Below are positions 34,637-46,536 of a stretch of DNA of 64,000 nucleotides, in pieces. How positions within the stretch are numbered: the first letter of the stretch is position 1; every line of letters begins with the position of its first letter. Source of the DNA: Cokeromyces recurvatus (Eukaryota; Mucoromycota; Mucoromycetes; Mucorales; Mucoraceae); NCBI RefSeq assembly GCF_025118155.1, contig NW_026251417.1, positions 124,001-188,000 of the forward strand, given 5' to 3'. Both the position numbers and the translations under genes were made by a program. The notes under the pieces were generated by a model. That model worked only from the letters and a program-made list of their open reading frames with translations. It was not told the origin of the DNA and searched no databases.

Positions 34637-36457
34637 GACATGATATAATTTATTTTATACATAAACTAATTTGATATATGATTACACTATAGTACAGGTG
34701 CTGAAGTCGGTATTGCATGGATGTCACAAGTGTGTAATACAGGTAGTATTCAATCTAGTACGACGGGTGAATATACTTCTGGAACTGGTGTTTCATCTAT
34801 TAGTAAAGTTATTAATTCAATACGAAAAAAAAAATAATATATATTCTAATTTATATAATATACATAGTTCGTGATGAATGGAAAGTTGTTGCTCATGAAA
34901 TTGGTCATGGCTTTGGTAAGTACTCTCTACTTTTCACCCTTCCTCCCTCAAATAATAATAATAATAACAGCGCAATATAACTTATTTTATATATCAATTT
35001 ACTAGGCGCAATTCATGATTGTACATCATTATCTTGTCCTTGTTCTGGATCAAGCTGTAACTGTTGTCCATATAGTTCGACTCAATGTGATGCTCAAGGA
35101 AAATACTTTATGAATCCTACCAGCAATGCCTCATCAGATGCTTTTTCCCCTTGCAGTATTAGTACTATTTGTAAATCTATGCCCGAATTTATGTCTTGTT
35201 TGTTAGGTATATATATTATATTAATGATAACAACATATTTATATACTTATATTTAATTTATCTGATAGAACCTGGATCTAAAAATATAACTACTTTGAAG
35301 CAATGTGGTAATGGTATAAAGGAGGAAGGTGAAGATTGTGATACAGGTGGGGAACCCAGTAATTGTTGTGATCCTTCTACTTGTAAATTTAAAGCAGGAG
35401 CAGTCTGCGAGTAAGTAATATATATAGCACACTATTTGTTTACTTCTCTCCCCCCCTTTTTTTTTCTTTTGTTTTTTTTTAATTGTCTTATTATAGTGAT
35501 TTTAATGATCTTTGTTGCAATAATTGTCAACTACGACCTGCTAATTATACGTGTCGTCCTGCTTCAACAGAATGTGATATTGCAGAGGTATGCTCGGGAA
35601 CATCAGGTGACTGTCCTCCTGATAAATATAAGGATGATATGACAAGTTGTGGAAATGGTCTTCAATGTGCATCAGGGTTATGTACCTCTCGTGATGCACA
35701 ATGTATTGCTCGTGGTTCAACTTATGATATAACGAAAGCATGCGGGGCTGATAATGGATGTCAAGTTACTTGTCAAGATCCTCGTTCAGCATTAGCATGT
35801 ATTCAATTCCCTGGTTATTTTGTAGATGGTACACCTTGTGGTATTGGTGGTGTTTGTAAATCAGGTCAATGCAATACAGACAATTTTGGTAATAATGTCA
35901 AGAATTGGATCAATAGTCATATGCAAATTGTCATTCCAGTGGCTATCGTTGTTGGATTACTCTTATTGTTTTGCTTATTCAGATGTTGTTTCTATCCTAA
36001 CCGACATGGATATAATAATATGGCAACTACTAAGGCTGTTGTCATTCCTGTTCAGCAAACCCCTTATTCACAATATAATAGTGCTCAACCTCCTTATTAT
36101 CCACCCCCTCCGCCTGTTGTAGGAACACCAGGTAATGGAAATAATCAAAGATATTATACACCTCCTCCTCCTACCGGATGGGTAGATCCAGCATTATACA
36201 ATGGCAATTCTTATGGACCCCAACAGCCACTTCCGGCCTATACTCAGACTTCGGATCAACTCCATAACACATATGAGTTAAATAATGCAAATCAATGGCA
36301 GAATAATACTAATCATGGTACGGAAGTTACTGGTAGTCCCTCTATACCAACTTCAGCTCCTCCACCTTCTTATCATAACACATCAGCTCCTACACCTCCT
36401 ACTTCACATAATAATAATAATAATGGTCAAAGAACCTATAACGAAGTTATTCTCTAA
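33176..36457 (+). CDS. ADAM-type membrane metalloprotease (M12B) with disintegrin domain
   Basis: Exon 1 (33176-33236) encodes a signal peptide (MTKLLLYFIYYISLIVPFVK); exon 2 starts at 33314 (QIDKQLLWVEPIENLK). A prodomain follows, then a catalytic domain (VLYMGVAADCTYVKFYQSAD) with the full zinc-binding motif HEIGHGFGAIHD split by an intron near 34914. A disintegrin domain comes next (CGNGIKEEGEDCDTGG, CDIAEVCSGTSGDCPPDKY), a Cys-rich region, one transmembrane helix (IVIPVAIVVGLLLLFCLFRC) and a cytoplasmic tail of about 150 residues with SH3/WW-type proline clusters (PPYYPPPPPVV, PPPPTGWVDP). About nine exons. Intact zinc ligands suggest an active sheddase. Fungal ADAMs exist but are little studied. 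Confidence 0.92.
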
Positions 36458-37468
36458 ATTACAATATACTAGCTTATCACTAATACAAATAACCTTTATT
36501 GTTGCATATTATCTTTTATGTAATAATTTTTTTTTTTGTATAGATGTATATAATATATATTCCCCCCCCCTCAGAAAAGAAAGAAAATTGTATTTACTTG
36601 TTTTACAATAAAATATGTATATGAATATGAATAAAATCATTTATAGTGAAGAAAATGTTAGAAAGAGGATAAAGAGATACTTTGTAATGTAATAATAGAG
36701 ATGAATGGGGATTTGTGCCACTCACATTTTACTGATCGGAATCATCTTCCGCTGTCTCCGTTATCTATAAAAGTATTTATCTTCCTTCCTCTTCATTCTT
36801 TATAGTTATAACTTTTATTGATCCAAAGTAAATGAATATTACTTTTTGCTACTACTCAATTTGTTTTCAAACTTTGCATACATACTAAAATGTGTGGTAT
36901 TCCAATGTATTACTAATAAGGAGAATTTCACTCATTGAGAGGAGGTACCAAACTCATATTTCACTTTTGCAAATCATCAAAGCATAGACATATATTCAAG
37001 TATTACTTTTACGCGTATCTTTAATTTTAATGAGGTTATTTTGTTTTAATACATTGCTTTATTTGGATAGTAAAAAAAAAAAAGTATTGTATTTATCATA
37101 CCACTGTTTTGCGAATATGTAAAATTATTCCATCAAGTTAACTCTATTTTTTTTAAGAGAATATTAGATAAGTATAAGCTATTAAAAAGATATCCCATAG
37201 AAATAATAATAATAAAAAAAAAAAAAGGAAAAGATATTAGACTTTCATCAATTTATTTAGTTGTGATGTATATGAATTTCTAAAATGTTATAACATTTTA
37301 TAATCAAAAGTGATTTTACTTATTATTTCAAGTAGAGAAAAACTATCTTGTATAATACTGTGTTACTACATTTAAGCAAAGATTCTTATTTAAAATGAAC
37401 AAAAAAAGCTCTAATTCGATTTTTTTTTTGTGATTGCTTATATCTTTTAGTATGGTGCTTCTAAGATA

Positions 37469-37510
<42 letters not shown>

Positions 37511-38930
37511 ACATAAGGTTATAAAAGGAACTAAATATGCTAAATTACACGGCCTTTTCGTTGTTGTTGAGTGACATTTTACCCAGTACTCGAAAGTCCA
37601 AGAATTTTTTTTTCCCTTCTACCAAAAAGCTACAATAATAATATATGTTTAGAAAAAAAAAAGTAATAGTTCGAATCATATCGATACCTTTTAGATATAT
37701 TTAAACTGTAACTGAGATGCTTAAGAGATATTAGTGAAATACTTTCCTTTTCTTTAAAAAATAAATAAATAAATAAAATGAAATAAAATAATAATACCCT
37801 GACAATTATGCTTCTAAAACTGGTATGATTGGTCGCAAATAACTTGAAATGATCACATGTGTTCATACTGTTTAGTTTATATTTACATTTCTATATTAAT
37901 GCCAGATATGCTAATATAAGTATAAGCAGGAAATTTAGTCTATTCATAATTATTTAAATACTTTATGTCTATTTATTTGCTTTTATTCATATTTTATCAT
38001 CTTTCTTTTCTTCTTCTTGTTTTTTCCACTATAAATGACTACCTTTTATGGTATATAATAGTTTTTTTTTATTATAATTATTATTATTAAAAGATATGAA
38101 TGACTTATTAAGCATATTAAACATATAAAGCATGTAAAGCATCTGGGAAACACTGCAATAGCTGATTTTTTCCGTTGTATTATGATTATTGGCTGTATCA
38201 CGTTATACCTTTATTCTCTCTCTCTCTCTGAACTTTCATGATTTTTGTTTCTAGAAATATATGTGAGAATATTGTGTTCCTGTCTCTTTAATCACAGCCC
38301 AAATTTTTATTGTAGATATTGATATATTTTAGATGATCAAGAGTAACTATTTTTTACAAATATTACATTCAGATCTATAAGCGCACCAATAAATGTATAC
38401 AATTCTATTCTCTCTAAATATTATTAAGACTCATTATCATTAGTAGTAGTTGTACAAGTGCTCCCAGATCATTGTTTATAAGAACAACACACCTATCGGA
38501 ATGATACATACCATTAGATTTGGCTATTTTCTGAGGATGAATTATTATCATTATGATGTTATAGTATCCATGTTTTTATACATCTATGAAAATTTGTATA
38601 TCAATTTGTTTATGAATAAGTTAAGTTTTGTTTAACTAAATTATGCTTCAAAACAAAATATACATGCACGTATGTATAATGAACATTCTCTGGCTATCCT
38701 TCTTATTTATTTTATTCTTGTTTTTCTAATACATGTTACAATATCCAGCCATTTGTACCTGTAAACCACTCCGGTTATTTACTCTGTATGTTCCCTTTTA
38801 AGAATTCACACGTTTCTTTTTTTTTTTTCTTCAGATATACTCTACTCGGAAGAAAATTTATAAATTTGAACACAAGTTCAATTAATTTCTTCTATACTTT
38901 TGTACCGCGTTAAATGATGAAATATCATCT

Positions 38931-38960
38931 ATTTTTTATTTTTATTTTATTTTTATTTTA

Positions 38961-38991
<31 letters not shown>

Positions 38992-39013
38992 TATTTTATT
39001 TTATTTATTTATT
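38931..39013. repeat. (TTTTA)n-type microsatellite
   Basis: About 80 bases of TTTTA/TTTTTA/TTTA units. A second tract of the same kind lies 85-45 bases upstream of the HMG-box start. Confidence 0.7.
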
Positions 39014-39615
39014 TGCTTTTTTTTTGTATGAAAATAAATAAAGAAAAAGATTGTGCAATTAACCCTAAAATAGATGAAGACCTTATTTAAGAAGATTTTA
39101 TGAATGCTTTAAGGGGGGCAAAGTCTTCGAGGAAGTATCACTGAACTACTTTCTCCTTTTAATGTTTTATTTTTTTTTTTGTGAAAGGTACAAAAATCTT
39201 AAGTTCTGTCTAAAAATAGAGAAAAACAACGGTTCCCGAGTTCCTTAATTTGTTTTTGTATCTGAGTCTTGTGGATTCATAATCATGCTTTGTTGTTGTT
39301 GTGAATATGAGCAACCCTAAAAAGTTAAGTTCAGCAAAGGAGATAATCTAAATTAAGTTAACAATAAGGAGGTTTTTGTAATGAGTCATCGTTTATAGCT
39401 TGGTTAGTACTCAGCGTTTTTTTTTTTTTTGTTTTTTTTTTTCTAAAAAAATATTTTTTTTTAAAAAAAAAAGATATAAATATGAACAAGTTTTACTATG
39501 ATGCAAAAGACATCTTTATAACCAGTTAGTGTATTTATATTTTACTTTCTGGCAAAACAATATTACAAGATATATTTCTAAGCTACTCTAGCTTTCATAC
39601 TGGTTTAGCAATTTA

Positions 39616-40140
39616 TATGAAGCCAAGAAGGACTCGGTTTTGTACATCTATACGAAAGTCTGTCTTATTGGTATAAACTCAAATGAACTAAATAACCATG
39701 GCAAACAAACCAGTGAGCAATACTATTCATTCTTTTACTCGTTTGGATCAATTTTATCTCAATCTTGAAATGCAAGTATGGGTTTCTGGCGGCAATTCTC
39801 CTTACAACATAACCAACTTAGTCAGGCAATCGAAATCGTTCACCTATGAGCATGAATGATCCCGTCAAGATATAATTTATATTCGATAATGCTAACACTG
39901 TTATTTTGCAACAAGTTATGCAGTTACTTGATATTAGTCATGAAATAGAAGAGCCAGATTAGTTAGATGTGATTTTTCAATACCATAGTTTAAAAAACAA
40001 AAACAAAAAAAAGACTGTTATCTAAAAGAAGGCCAGAAGATGATGAAATTGAAATACTAAATTTGATAAAGGGCTTTGCATCAACTACAATTATGAATAA
40101 CAATCGCTATCTTAGTTTAATCACCCGACCCTTATTTCCT
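39616..40140 (+). pseudogene. Unidentified decayed coding sequence
   Basis: Several consecutive stretches read as ordinary protein but are interrupted. One begins at the ATG at about 39699 (MANKPVSNTIHSFTRLDQFY then LNLEMQVWVSGGNSPYNITN) and stops at about 39857. In a shifted frame it continues as FIFDNANTVILQQVMQLLDI-SHEIEEPD up to about 39960. From about 40021 comes RRPEDDEIEILNLIKGFAST-TIMNNNRYLSLITRPLFPP. The amino-acid composition is normal and unlike the Phe/Ile/Lys/Asn noise of the surroundings. I do not recognise the family. Alternatives are a real gene with unusual introns or an old duplicated gene fragment. Confidence 0.35.
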
Positions 40141-40142
40141 CC

Positions 40143-40173
<31 letters not shown>

Positions 40174-41280
40174 AATCAACGAAGGAATATTGCAATGTAT
40201 AATTGGAATTATTATTCAATAAATTCACTTGAGGAATGAATATTTTATCACTAGGCAACGCATTTCATGAATGACACAACATACAGCATTTATTATCAAA
40301 AATTAAATCAGTTTGTAAATATGTATGTATGTTCTGTATATGTATAATGTTATGGTATACTTTTTTATAATTAAGGTAAGTAATGGTAAAATGAATGGGT
40401 TAATATCTTTATTTCATTCGGTATTTGAAACAAAATTAAATACAGTCCAATGAAATTAAAGGATTATAACATGGATGTTTGAAGTTACTTTTTTTTTTCC
40501 TTTTAATTAACAATTAGTAGTATGGTAAAAGCTTTATTAGGTAAGTGGAAAGTAATATAGTAACCAATTACTAGATTTTATACTTGAAAAATAAATCGAT
40601 TCAAAAAGAGACAACCATCTTCTTAATGTCAATGCATTCATTACATTCAAAATTTCAAAATGTTAAAATCTCGAAATAAAAAAAAAAAAAAATTTGGCAT
40701 TCGATTCAGGAACAAAATTTGGATAATGATAATAGAAATCAAACTCAATTAATAAATACAACATAAGCATATTATTCAAGGTTAAAAAACACAATCAATT
40801 ATTTTGACACCATTGATATACAACAGACATTGTTCTATAATAATGAAGTTTCGATATCTTATGCATGAGCAAATATTATATCACTGAAAATGAGAACTTT
40901 TATTCTCTGAAAGAAAAAACTCCGCAATAAATTAGAATAAAAAAAAAATACTACCACAATGAAACATGACAATATAAACTAAATAATCACCCCAAGAAAT
41001 TTAGCTCTGATCTACAATCTGCATAAAAGATACAACACTGTTTGGAAATTAAAAATCAACTTGAATTAAAATAACTTTATTCATCTCAGGAGAATAAAGT
41101 AAGTTCGCTAAAAAAAACATGTTCATTATATATAAATGAATTATACAATGAATATGAATTGATCGCTTGACCAATTACATCAACTTTATTCACTATAAAA
41201 CCATCAAAGCTCGTTCGGATCATTGTAATCATTGTACCTGCATTATACAATAAATATAAAGTGATTGCTTGATCATTATA

Positions 41281-41350
41281 TATTTATTTTATTTTATTTT
41301 TTATTTTATTTTATTTTTTATTTTATTATTTTATTTTATTTTATTTTTTA
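41281..41350. repeat. (TTTTA)n-type microsatellite upstream of the HMG-box gene
   Basis: About 70 bases of TTTTA units followed by an A-run, ending about 45 bases before the HMG-box ATG; it probably lies in the 5' UTR or core promoter. Confidence 0.7.
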
Positions 41351-41395
41351 AAAAAAAAGAAAAGCTTTTATATATATACAAATACATATTTAAAT

Positions 41396-42361
41396 ATGTC
41401 TAACCATACACCTAGCCCTATTTCAAGACCTCTTAAACCAAAATCAATGTCACCAATGCATACAGTATCTATTCAAAATATATCTTTCGACAATGATATC
41501 GAAAAAAACACTTTTATCATTATTTATCCAAGTCAAATTATGGTCGAATCTAGAGATTTAATCTTAATGATTGAAGAGAAAAGAGATTCTATCGTTGTTG
41601 GAAATACGTCATATATTCAACGTAAAGACATACTAAAAGCTATTCATAATTATACTTATTTAAATTCTAAATTGGAGACAAACAAATTTGAATCTGGTTC
41701 AAACGAAAAATTAAAGGAAGATGAGCCTAAACGACCTACAAATGCTTTTATTCTCTATAATAACGACCTTAGAAAAAAAATTAAAATTTTATTTCCGAAT
41801 TACAGTAACAGCGATATCTCTAAATTATTAGGAGCCATGTGGAAAGCAGCTGATAGTGAAATCAGAGACGGATATATTAAACAAGCTATTGAATGTAGAA
41901 AAATTCATAAAAAAAAATTTCCTGATTTTGAATATAACCTTAAAAGAAATTCCACAACGGCACGTAAACCCTCCGATACCAAGCCTTCAAATGCTGATAG
42001 CTGGGGTGCTTACTTTGATAGGCGCTTTGAGCAACTAACAGCGGAATCTTCAAATGGAATACTATCTATAGATAAATCAAAAAATTATTTTGTACGTGAG
42101 AATAACTTACAAATGGATTTACAATTTGATCTAGTACCAGAATTCTCCGATTCAATACAGTCCTCATCTTCTGATTTCCAAGCTACTGAAGAATGGAACC
42201 AAGTATGTAATATAGTATCACAATTTTTCCCGGCAAATACGGATCAAAATACTCTTATAGATGAACAATTTTGGTCTAGTCTTAGTTGTTTTGACTCCTT
42301 AGACAATAGTAATAATATTTATACTCCATCTTCTCATAATTTTGAAAATAATTTACCTTAA
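41396..42361 (+). CDS. HMG-box transcription factor, MATA_HMG class
   Basis: Intronless, 321 residues. Residues about 108-185 form an HMG box of the fungal mating-type class: PKRPTNAFILYNNDLRKKIK, then FPNYSNSDISKLLGAMWKAA and HKKKFPDFEYNLKR match the pattern RP.NAFILY....H......P..sN.eISk.lG..W........Y...A......H...yPdY.Y. The N-terminal 100 residues and the C-terminal 130 residues (Ser/Asn/Asp-rich, with aromatic patches such as EEWNQVCNIVSQFFP) could be activation regions. In Mucorales, related HMG proteins (SexM/SexP) decide mating type, but the usual flanking transporter and RNA-helicase genes are absent, so I do not call it a sex-locus gene. It stands alone in a gene desert. Confidence 0.85.
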   Translation: MSNHTPSPISRPLKPKSMSPMHTVSIQNISFDNDIEKNTFIIIYPSQIMVESRDLILMIEEKRDSIVVGNTSYIQRKDILKAIHNYTYLNSKLETNKFESGSNEKLKEDEPKRPTNAFILYNNDLRKKIKILFPNYSNSDISKLLGAMWKAADSEIRDGYIKQAIECRKIHKKKFPDFEYNLKRNSTTARKPSDTKPSNADSWGAYFDRRFEQLTAESSNGILSIDKSKNYFVRENNLQMDLQFDLVPEFSDSIQSSSSDFQATEEWNQVCNIVSQFFPANTDQNTLIDEQFWSSLSCFDSLDNSNNIYTPSSHNFENNLP

Positions 42362-43140
42362 GTCATTAATAAAAAAAAATTAAAAATAAAAAAGGACTGT
42401 ATAACTCTACATGAATATAATAATCAAAAATAAAAACGATCTATATAACTTACTACTCTAGTATTACTATTATTGTATCACTCATTCAGTGAGTTTTTTT
42501 TTTTTTTTTTTTTTCATGGAACACTATTTTATACTATACTTCCCTTATTTGGAGTCCATATTTTTAGCTATCTGCTATATTCAGCTAATATGAACTAGAC
42601 TTAATTCCAAATAAAGGACACGAATTGATGAAATGAGAAGAGTGAAAGTGATACATACTTTTTCTATGATAAAATATTTTTTTACCAATGTTTTTTTGAT
42701 AATGTTTTTTTTTTGTTATTGTTTTTGTTTATACCTCCTTAAAAAAAATTGAAAAATATTAGAAGGACAAAAAAAAAAAAAATTCTTCTATGTCTAATAT
42801 AATGAAAATAAAGCGTGGTTTATAAAGCAACATGTATCACATTAATGTGAGGGTCGGAATAAATATAATTGTCATTATCTTGAGAACAACTTCATAGCTT
42901 GAGAATGAAAGCATGATAAAGCATAATAAAGCATTGAAAGAAAGCAAAAACATCAAGTATTACTCCTGAGTTTTTTAACTCCTTATTTTTTTTTATGTTA
43001 TTGTGATCTATATTTTTTTCTCTCTCTCTCGTTCTCCTTATTTTACAGGTCTTATAAAAGAGGAAGTAAATGGTGCTATTTCCTTTTTTTTTCATTACAA
43101 TATATTTGTTATTAAATTTAAAAAGAAAAAAAAAATAATA
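42362..43140. other. Gene-poor spacer downstream of the HMG-box gene
   Basis: AT-rich with poly(T) at 42494-42514 and 42711-42720, the hairpin at 42543-42618, and a CT-rich tract at 43017-43040. A TTTTACAG acceptor-like site at 43042-43049 precedes AGGAAGTAAATGG, hinting that a 5' exon of the following ORF could lie nearby, but none is obvious. Confidence 0.5.
42543..42618. repeat. Imperfect inverted repeat (hairpin or MITE-like)
   Basis: The arm CTTATTTGGA (42544-42553) is complementary to TCCAAATAAAG (42606-42616). Inside it GTC pairs with GAC, CATATT with AATATG and TTAGCT with AGCTAA, leaving a loop of about 13 nt. Together the arms span about 75 bases, so an RNA or single strand would fold into one long bulged hairpin. 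No neighbouring gene explains it. Confidence 0.6.
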
Positions 43141-43686
43141 ATGATGATTGAAGTTCTTGCTTATGCAGATCAAGATAGGGTCTCTGGAAAAATATTGAAC
43201 AAGACGCCACCTAGGCCCCAGCTCCTGCTGTTGGAATGGAAGAAAATTGCTGATCGAAAGAAAACTTGTTTCCTACTGTCCGGAGTTGACACTGCTTTGA
43301 AACCTCTAGCTAGCAAGAAAACCGCTCATAGTTCGCTGAAACCAATCAATGTTCTGAAAGGTGGAGTTCCTCGTGTGAGTACTGCTTATTTAGACACACT
43401 GTCGGAGAACGGCATAAATCTGCTGATAGCAAACCCAAAGAAAAAGCATGTGGATTTTAATATTTGTTGGGTTACACAACCGCCACTCTATTCTACCGTT
43501 CTCAGAGAGAAAGCGAGAGGGCCTCACGTTCGTTTCAACAGCCTATTCTTACAGCTGGAAAAGAAAGAAAAGAACGATTCTCTCAGGATACACGAATGCC
43601 ATAAGCATTCTTGTGGTGTGCACTATAGGCTCAAAATGAAGAGCAGAAAAATACTGACGATGGAGACCATTTTGAATTATCAGTAG
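43141..43686 (+). CDS. Unrecognised ORF in a high-GC patch
   Basis: Open for about 180 codons from MMIEVLAYADQDRVSGKI; the open frame itself extends upstream to 43003 through T-rich DNA, so 43141 is the likelier start. The product is basic and contains LLLEWKKIADRKKTCFLLSG, LKPINVLKGGVPRVSTAYLD, GINLLIANPKKKHVDFNICW and HECHKHSCGVHYRLKM (Cys/His cluster). No family is recognised. Local GC by count is 52% in 43201-43260 and 50% in 43501-43560, against roughly 25% in flanking DNA and 35-40% in other genes here. After the stop, another frame (from about 43629) reads on as NEEQKNTDDGDHFELSVELF and SSPPLNSFAEIVDEQ to a stop at about 43754, suggesting either an unseen intron or a frameshift. Transferred or transposon-derived sequence is possible. 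Confidence 0.4.
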   Translation: MMIEVLAYADQDRVSGKILNKTPPRPQLLLLEWKKIADRKKTCFLLSGVDTALKPLASKKTAHSSLKPINVLKGGVPRVSTAYLDTLSENGINLLIANPKKKHVDFNICWVTQPPLYSTVLREKARGPHVRFNSLFLQLEKKEKNDSLRIHECHKHSCGVHYRLKMKSRKILTMETILNYQ

Positions 43687-45488
43687 AACTTTTTGACTAT
43701 ATAGAGTCTTCTCCTCCACTTAATTCATTTGCGGAGATAGTTGACGAACAATAGTCATATTCCTCCAATGGTTCGAAACTAGATTATCCTCCATTTAAAG
43801 ATTATGAACTTTACAGTCTTGTGTTCTTACTAACCTAACTTAATAAAATATTTATCCTTTTTACTATACTTCATATCGTTTTCCTTTTTATTATTTGTCT
43901 GCAAACTTTTCTTTAACTTTTTACTATAGTTTTTTTTTTCCCGCTATGTACTTTGAGTTTTTTTTTTTTTTTTTTTTTTTTTTTGACAAACTGGTGAACA
44001 TTCATGTATATGTATAATATATATATTATTCTTTAATAAATTGAAGGCATTAACTAAATCAAATAACTGTGTGGTTGTAAATGAGTATTAAAAAAAAAAA
44101 GCTATCATGATGTATTGTTTTGCCGCTTTCTACATCATATAGTATACTATTCTTTGTGTGCTTGATTACCGTCATAATACGGATATTACACTAGGTATTT
44201 ATCCTTTGTCCTTTTAATATTACATTAGCGCTAGGTACTACAATTAGTAGTTGATCTTAAGTAAATTTACTGGCACTGGTTTCGAATTTATTATTTTTTT
44301 TTTTTTTTGTTTTTATACAAGTAGTATAAATTATTTATTTTCATATATGAGCCTCCTCAGTAATTATAATAATGGAAAATAACACCTACTTCAGAATAGG
44401 CTATTATTATTATTGTATATTATTCCATTATTGCTTATTCATTTTTTTTTACAAGATAAGATACACTAAATATCTTGGTTTATTATTATTAATAAAATCA
44501 TCCGAACATCGGATAAAAAGACCTTTTTCTTTTTCTAGACTTTTCCTATTGAGCTTCAACAAGATATGTAACCTGCACAAATATATCATGTATATAAATA
44601 TATATATATATATTTGTATGCATATAAAGAATAGAGGACCATGAAGTAAGTGGACAAGTTTGTAACGTATTCTGATGAACAAATTTGTGTCATCTCAGGT
44701 TCCCGACCCAAGCTGAGTATCTTCATCATCTCTAGTCTAATCTATCTTCCTCTACCCCCAACTATATAAATATTTATATTTTTAGGTATAATTATAATGA
44801 TTTGTGATATGTATGACTATGTATTACCTATATCTCTTATGGAAGGTTTTAAGAAATAATGTGAATATGTTTTATGAATTAAGAGCAGTAGCTTATTCTA
44901 TACCTAGTTAAAATTCAGTTTTATAACCATCATCTAAACAATTTAAGATGTCAATGGAAACGCTGCTTCTAAAGTGTCTTAGAGCATTGCTTATGGGTTT
45001 TGTTATAACTAGAAGTTAAATAAAAGAAAAAAAACCCTGTACAACAATTAGTCATAAGTCTGTATAAATGAGAAAATAATAATAATAATAGCAATTTATT
45101 AAAACGTTAACCCGCATAATATGTGTAGTTAAATAATAATAATAAAAAAAAAAGGATATAATCTAGTTTATCTGAAAACTCAATAATAATGATGTAAAAT
45201 ATATAATAAAAAATTAAAAAAGAGATATTACGAACAGTGTTAATTATTTTTAAAGATTCATTTTGTAAATTTGTTTATAATTATTGCTATTTTCATTAGA
45301 TTTTTTTTTTTTTTTTTTTGTTTTTTTTAGTTACAAACTCCAACTATGTAGAAAAAAAAGACTTTTTTTTTTATGTTAAAAGCAAACTAGACTATAAAAC
45401 TAAGAGTTTGCAAAGCTGAAAAGGATAAAAATTCTACTTTCATTTTTTTAAAAATATATATATATATGTATTCATATAAATATAATCA

Positions 45489-45690
45489 TGGTACTGAACG
45501 AAGATGAAATTAAACTACTTGTTACAAAAGGATACTGTGAAAATAAGCTTTTGATGATGCAATCAATGGACGTTATACATATTTAAATTATTAAAATACC
45601 TACTAAAAAACAAAAGATTGGATTTAATATAAACGGCAATTGTGATAATTTGTTTAAAACAAATAGAAAACATTCATTTCAGTATATGAT
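45489..45690 (+). pseudogene. Short coding-like fragment
   Basis: From an ATG at 45489 the frame reads MVLNEDEIKLLVTKGYCENK then LLMMQSMDVIHI to a stop. The same frame resumes directly as IIKIPTKKQKIGFNINGNCD and ends about 30 codons later. Composition is protein-like and in one frame across the stop, as in a recently broken gene, but it is short and unrecognised. Confidence 0.25.
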
Positions 45691-46487
45691 TTAACTACTT
45701 TATATATGTCTTCACTTAAATCTTTAATTTCTTTTTTAAGGCTATTATCTGCAACATGTAGCAAAAATGAACTCATATTTATCTTTTAAGTATGGTTTCG
45801 GGGGCGGGGGTGAGTGAGATACCATTGTTTGTTAGTCTTTGACTCAAAAACTATTATGTCAAGCTTCATTACAAGACAAGTACATCAGCATATGTATTTA
45901 TCGTTTGCTACAGTGAATTTTTTTTTTTTAATTCTGATTCTTTTATCTTGCTTAAAATAAAAAAAAAACGGTATTTTTGTTTATTCTAATATTGTTTCAT
46001 TAACGCTTATAACATATTTTAAGAAGTTGAAAATAATTTATTGGTTTCATATAAATGTATATGGCCTTATTATAAAATAATCATTGGCATACTTTACAAA
46101 TATTAGGAAAGTGTTTCCTGTATGTTCAAATGATTAACTATGTAATGTAATATTATAGGATATTTACCTGACATTATTTTCACCAATTCACTATTTTTAT
46201 TTTTATTTTATTTTTTTAAAAAAAAAGTATGATGCCAGTAACTTTAAAAAATGTATTCTTTACACTATAATAAAATATTCCACACTAACAAAACATATAA
46301 TGTGTTATAGATTGATGTTAAATCTTAAATAAGTATTTGTAATCCAAGGTCAAATAAAGTATGAATTGCATTATTTTGAGGAAATAACATATTAAACAGA
46401 AACTATCTACATCACTTGTATATTTTTTTTTTCTATAAAATTCAAGCATCAACTAATGATCCCCTTGTCAAGTTATATGACATTTTT

Positions 46488-46491
<4 letters not shown>

Positions 46492-46530
<39 letters not shown>
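46492..46530. repeat. (GT)n microsatellite
   Basis: About 19 uninterrupted GT units in the gene desert. A shorter one is at 47025-47047. Confidence 0.9.

Positions 46531-46536
<6 letters not shown>

Larger units (their letters stand above)
36458..41395. other. Gene-poor region upstream of the HMG-box gene
   Basis: About 4.9 kb of very AT-rich DNA without an intact gene. It includes poly(A) at 37472-37509, TTTTA-type repeats at 38931-39013 and 41281-41350, and poly(A) at 40142-40170. Around 39600-40140 coding-like but broken sequence is present (listed separately). The short frames at 37630-37866 and 38450-38635 are low-complexity and not convincing. Confidence 0.6.

Noticed and set aside
41396..42361. 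Calling the HMG-box gene sexM or sexP
   Set aside because: The expected triose-phosphate-transporter and RNA-helicase neighbours of the mucoralean sex locus are absent, and the HMG class also occurs in other fungal factors.
43755..43790. GGTTCGAAACT resembling a Pol III B box of a tRNA gene
   Set aside because: No A box, acceptor stem or anticodon arm can be drawn around it.
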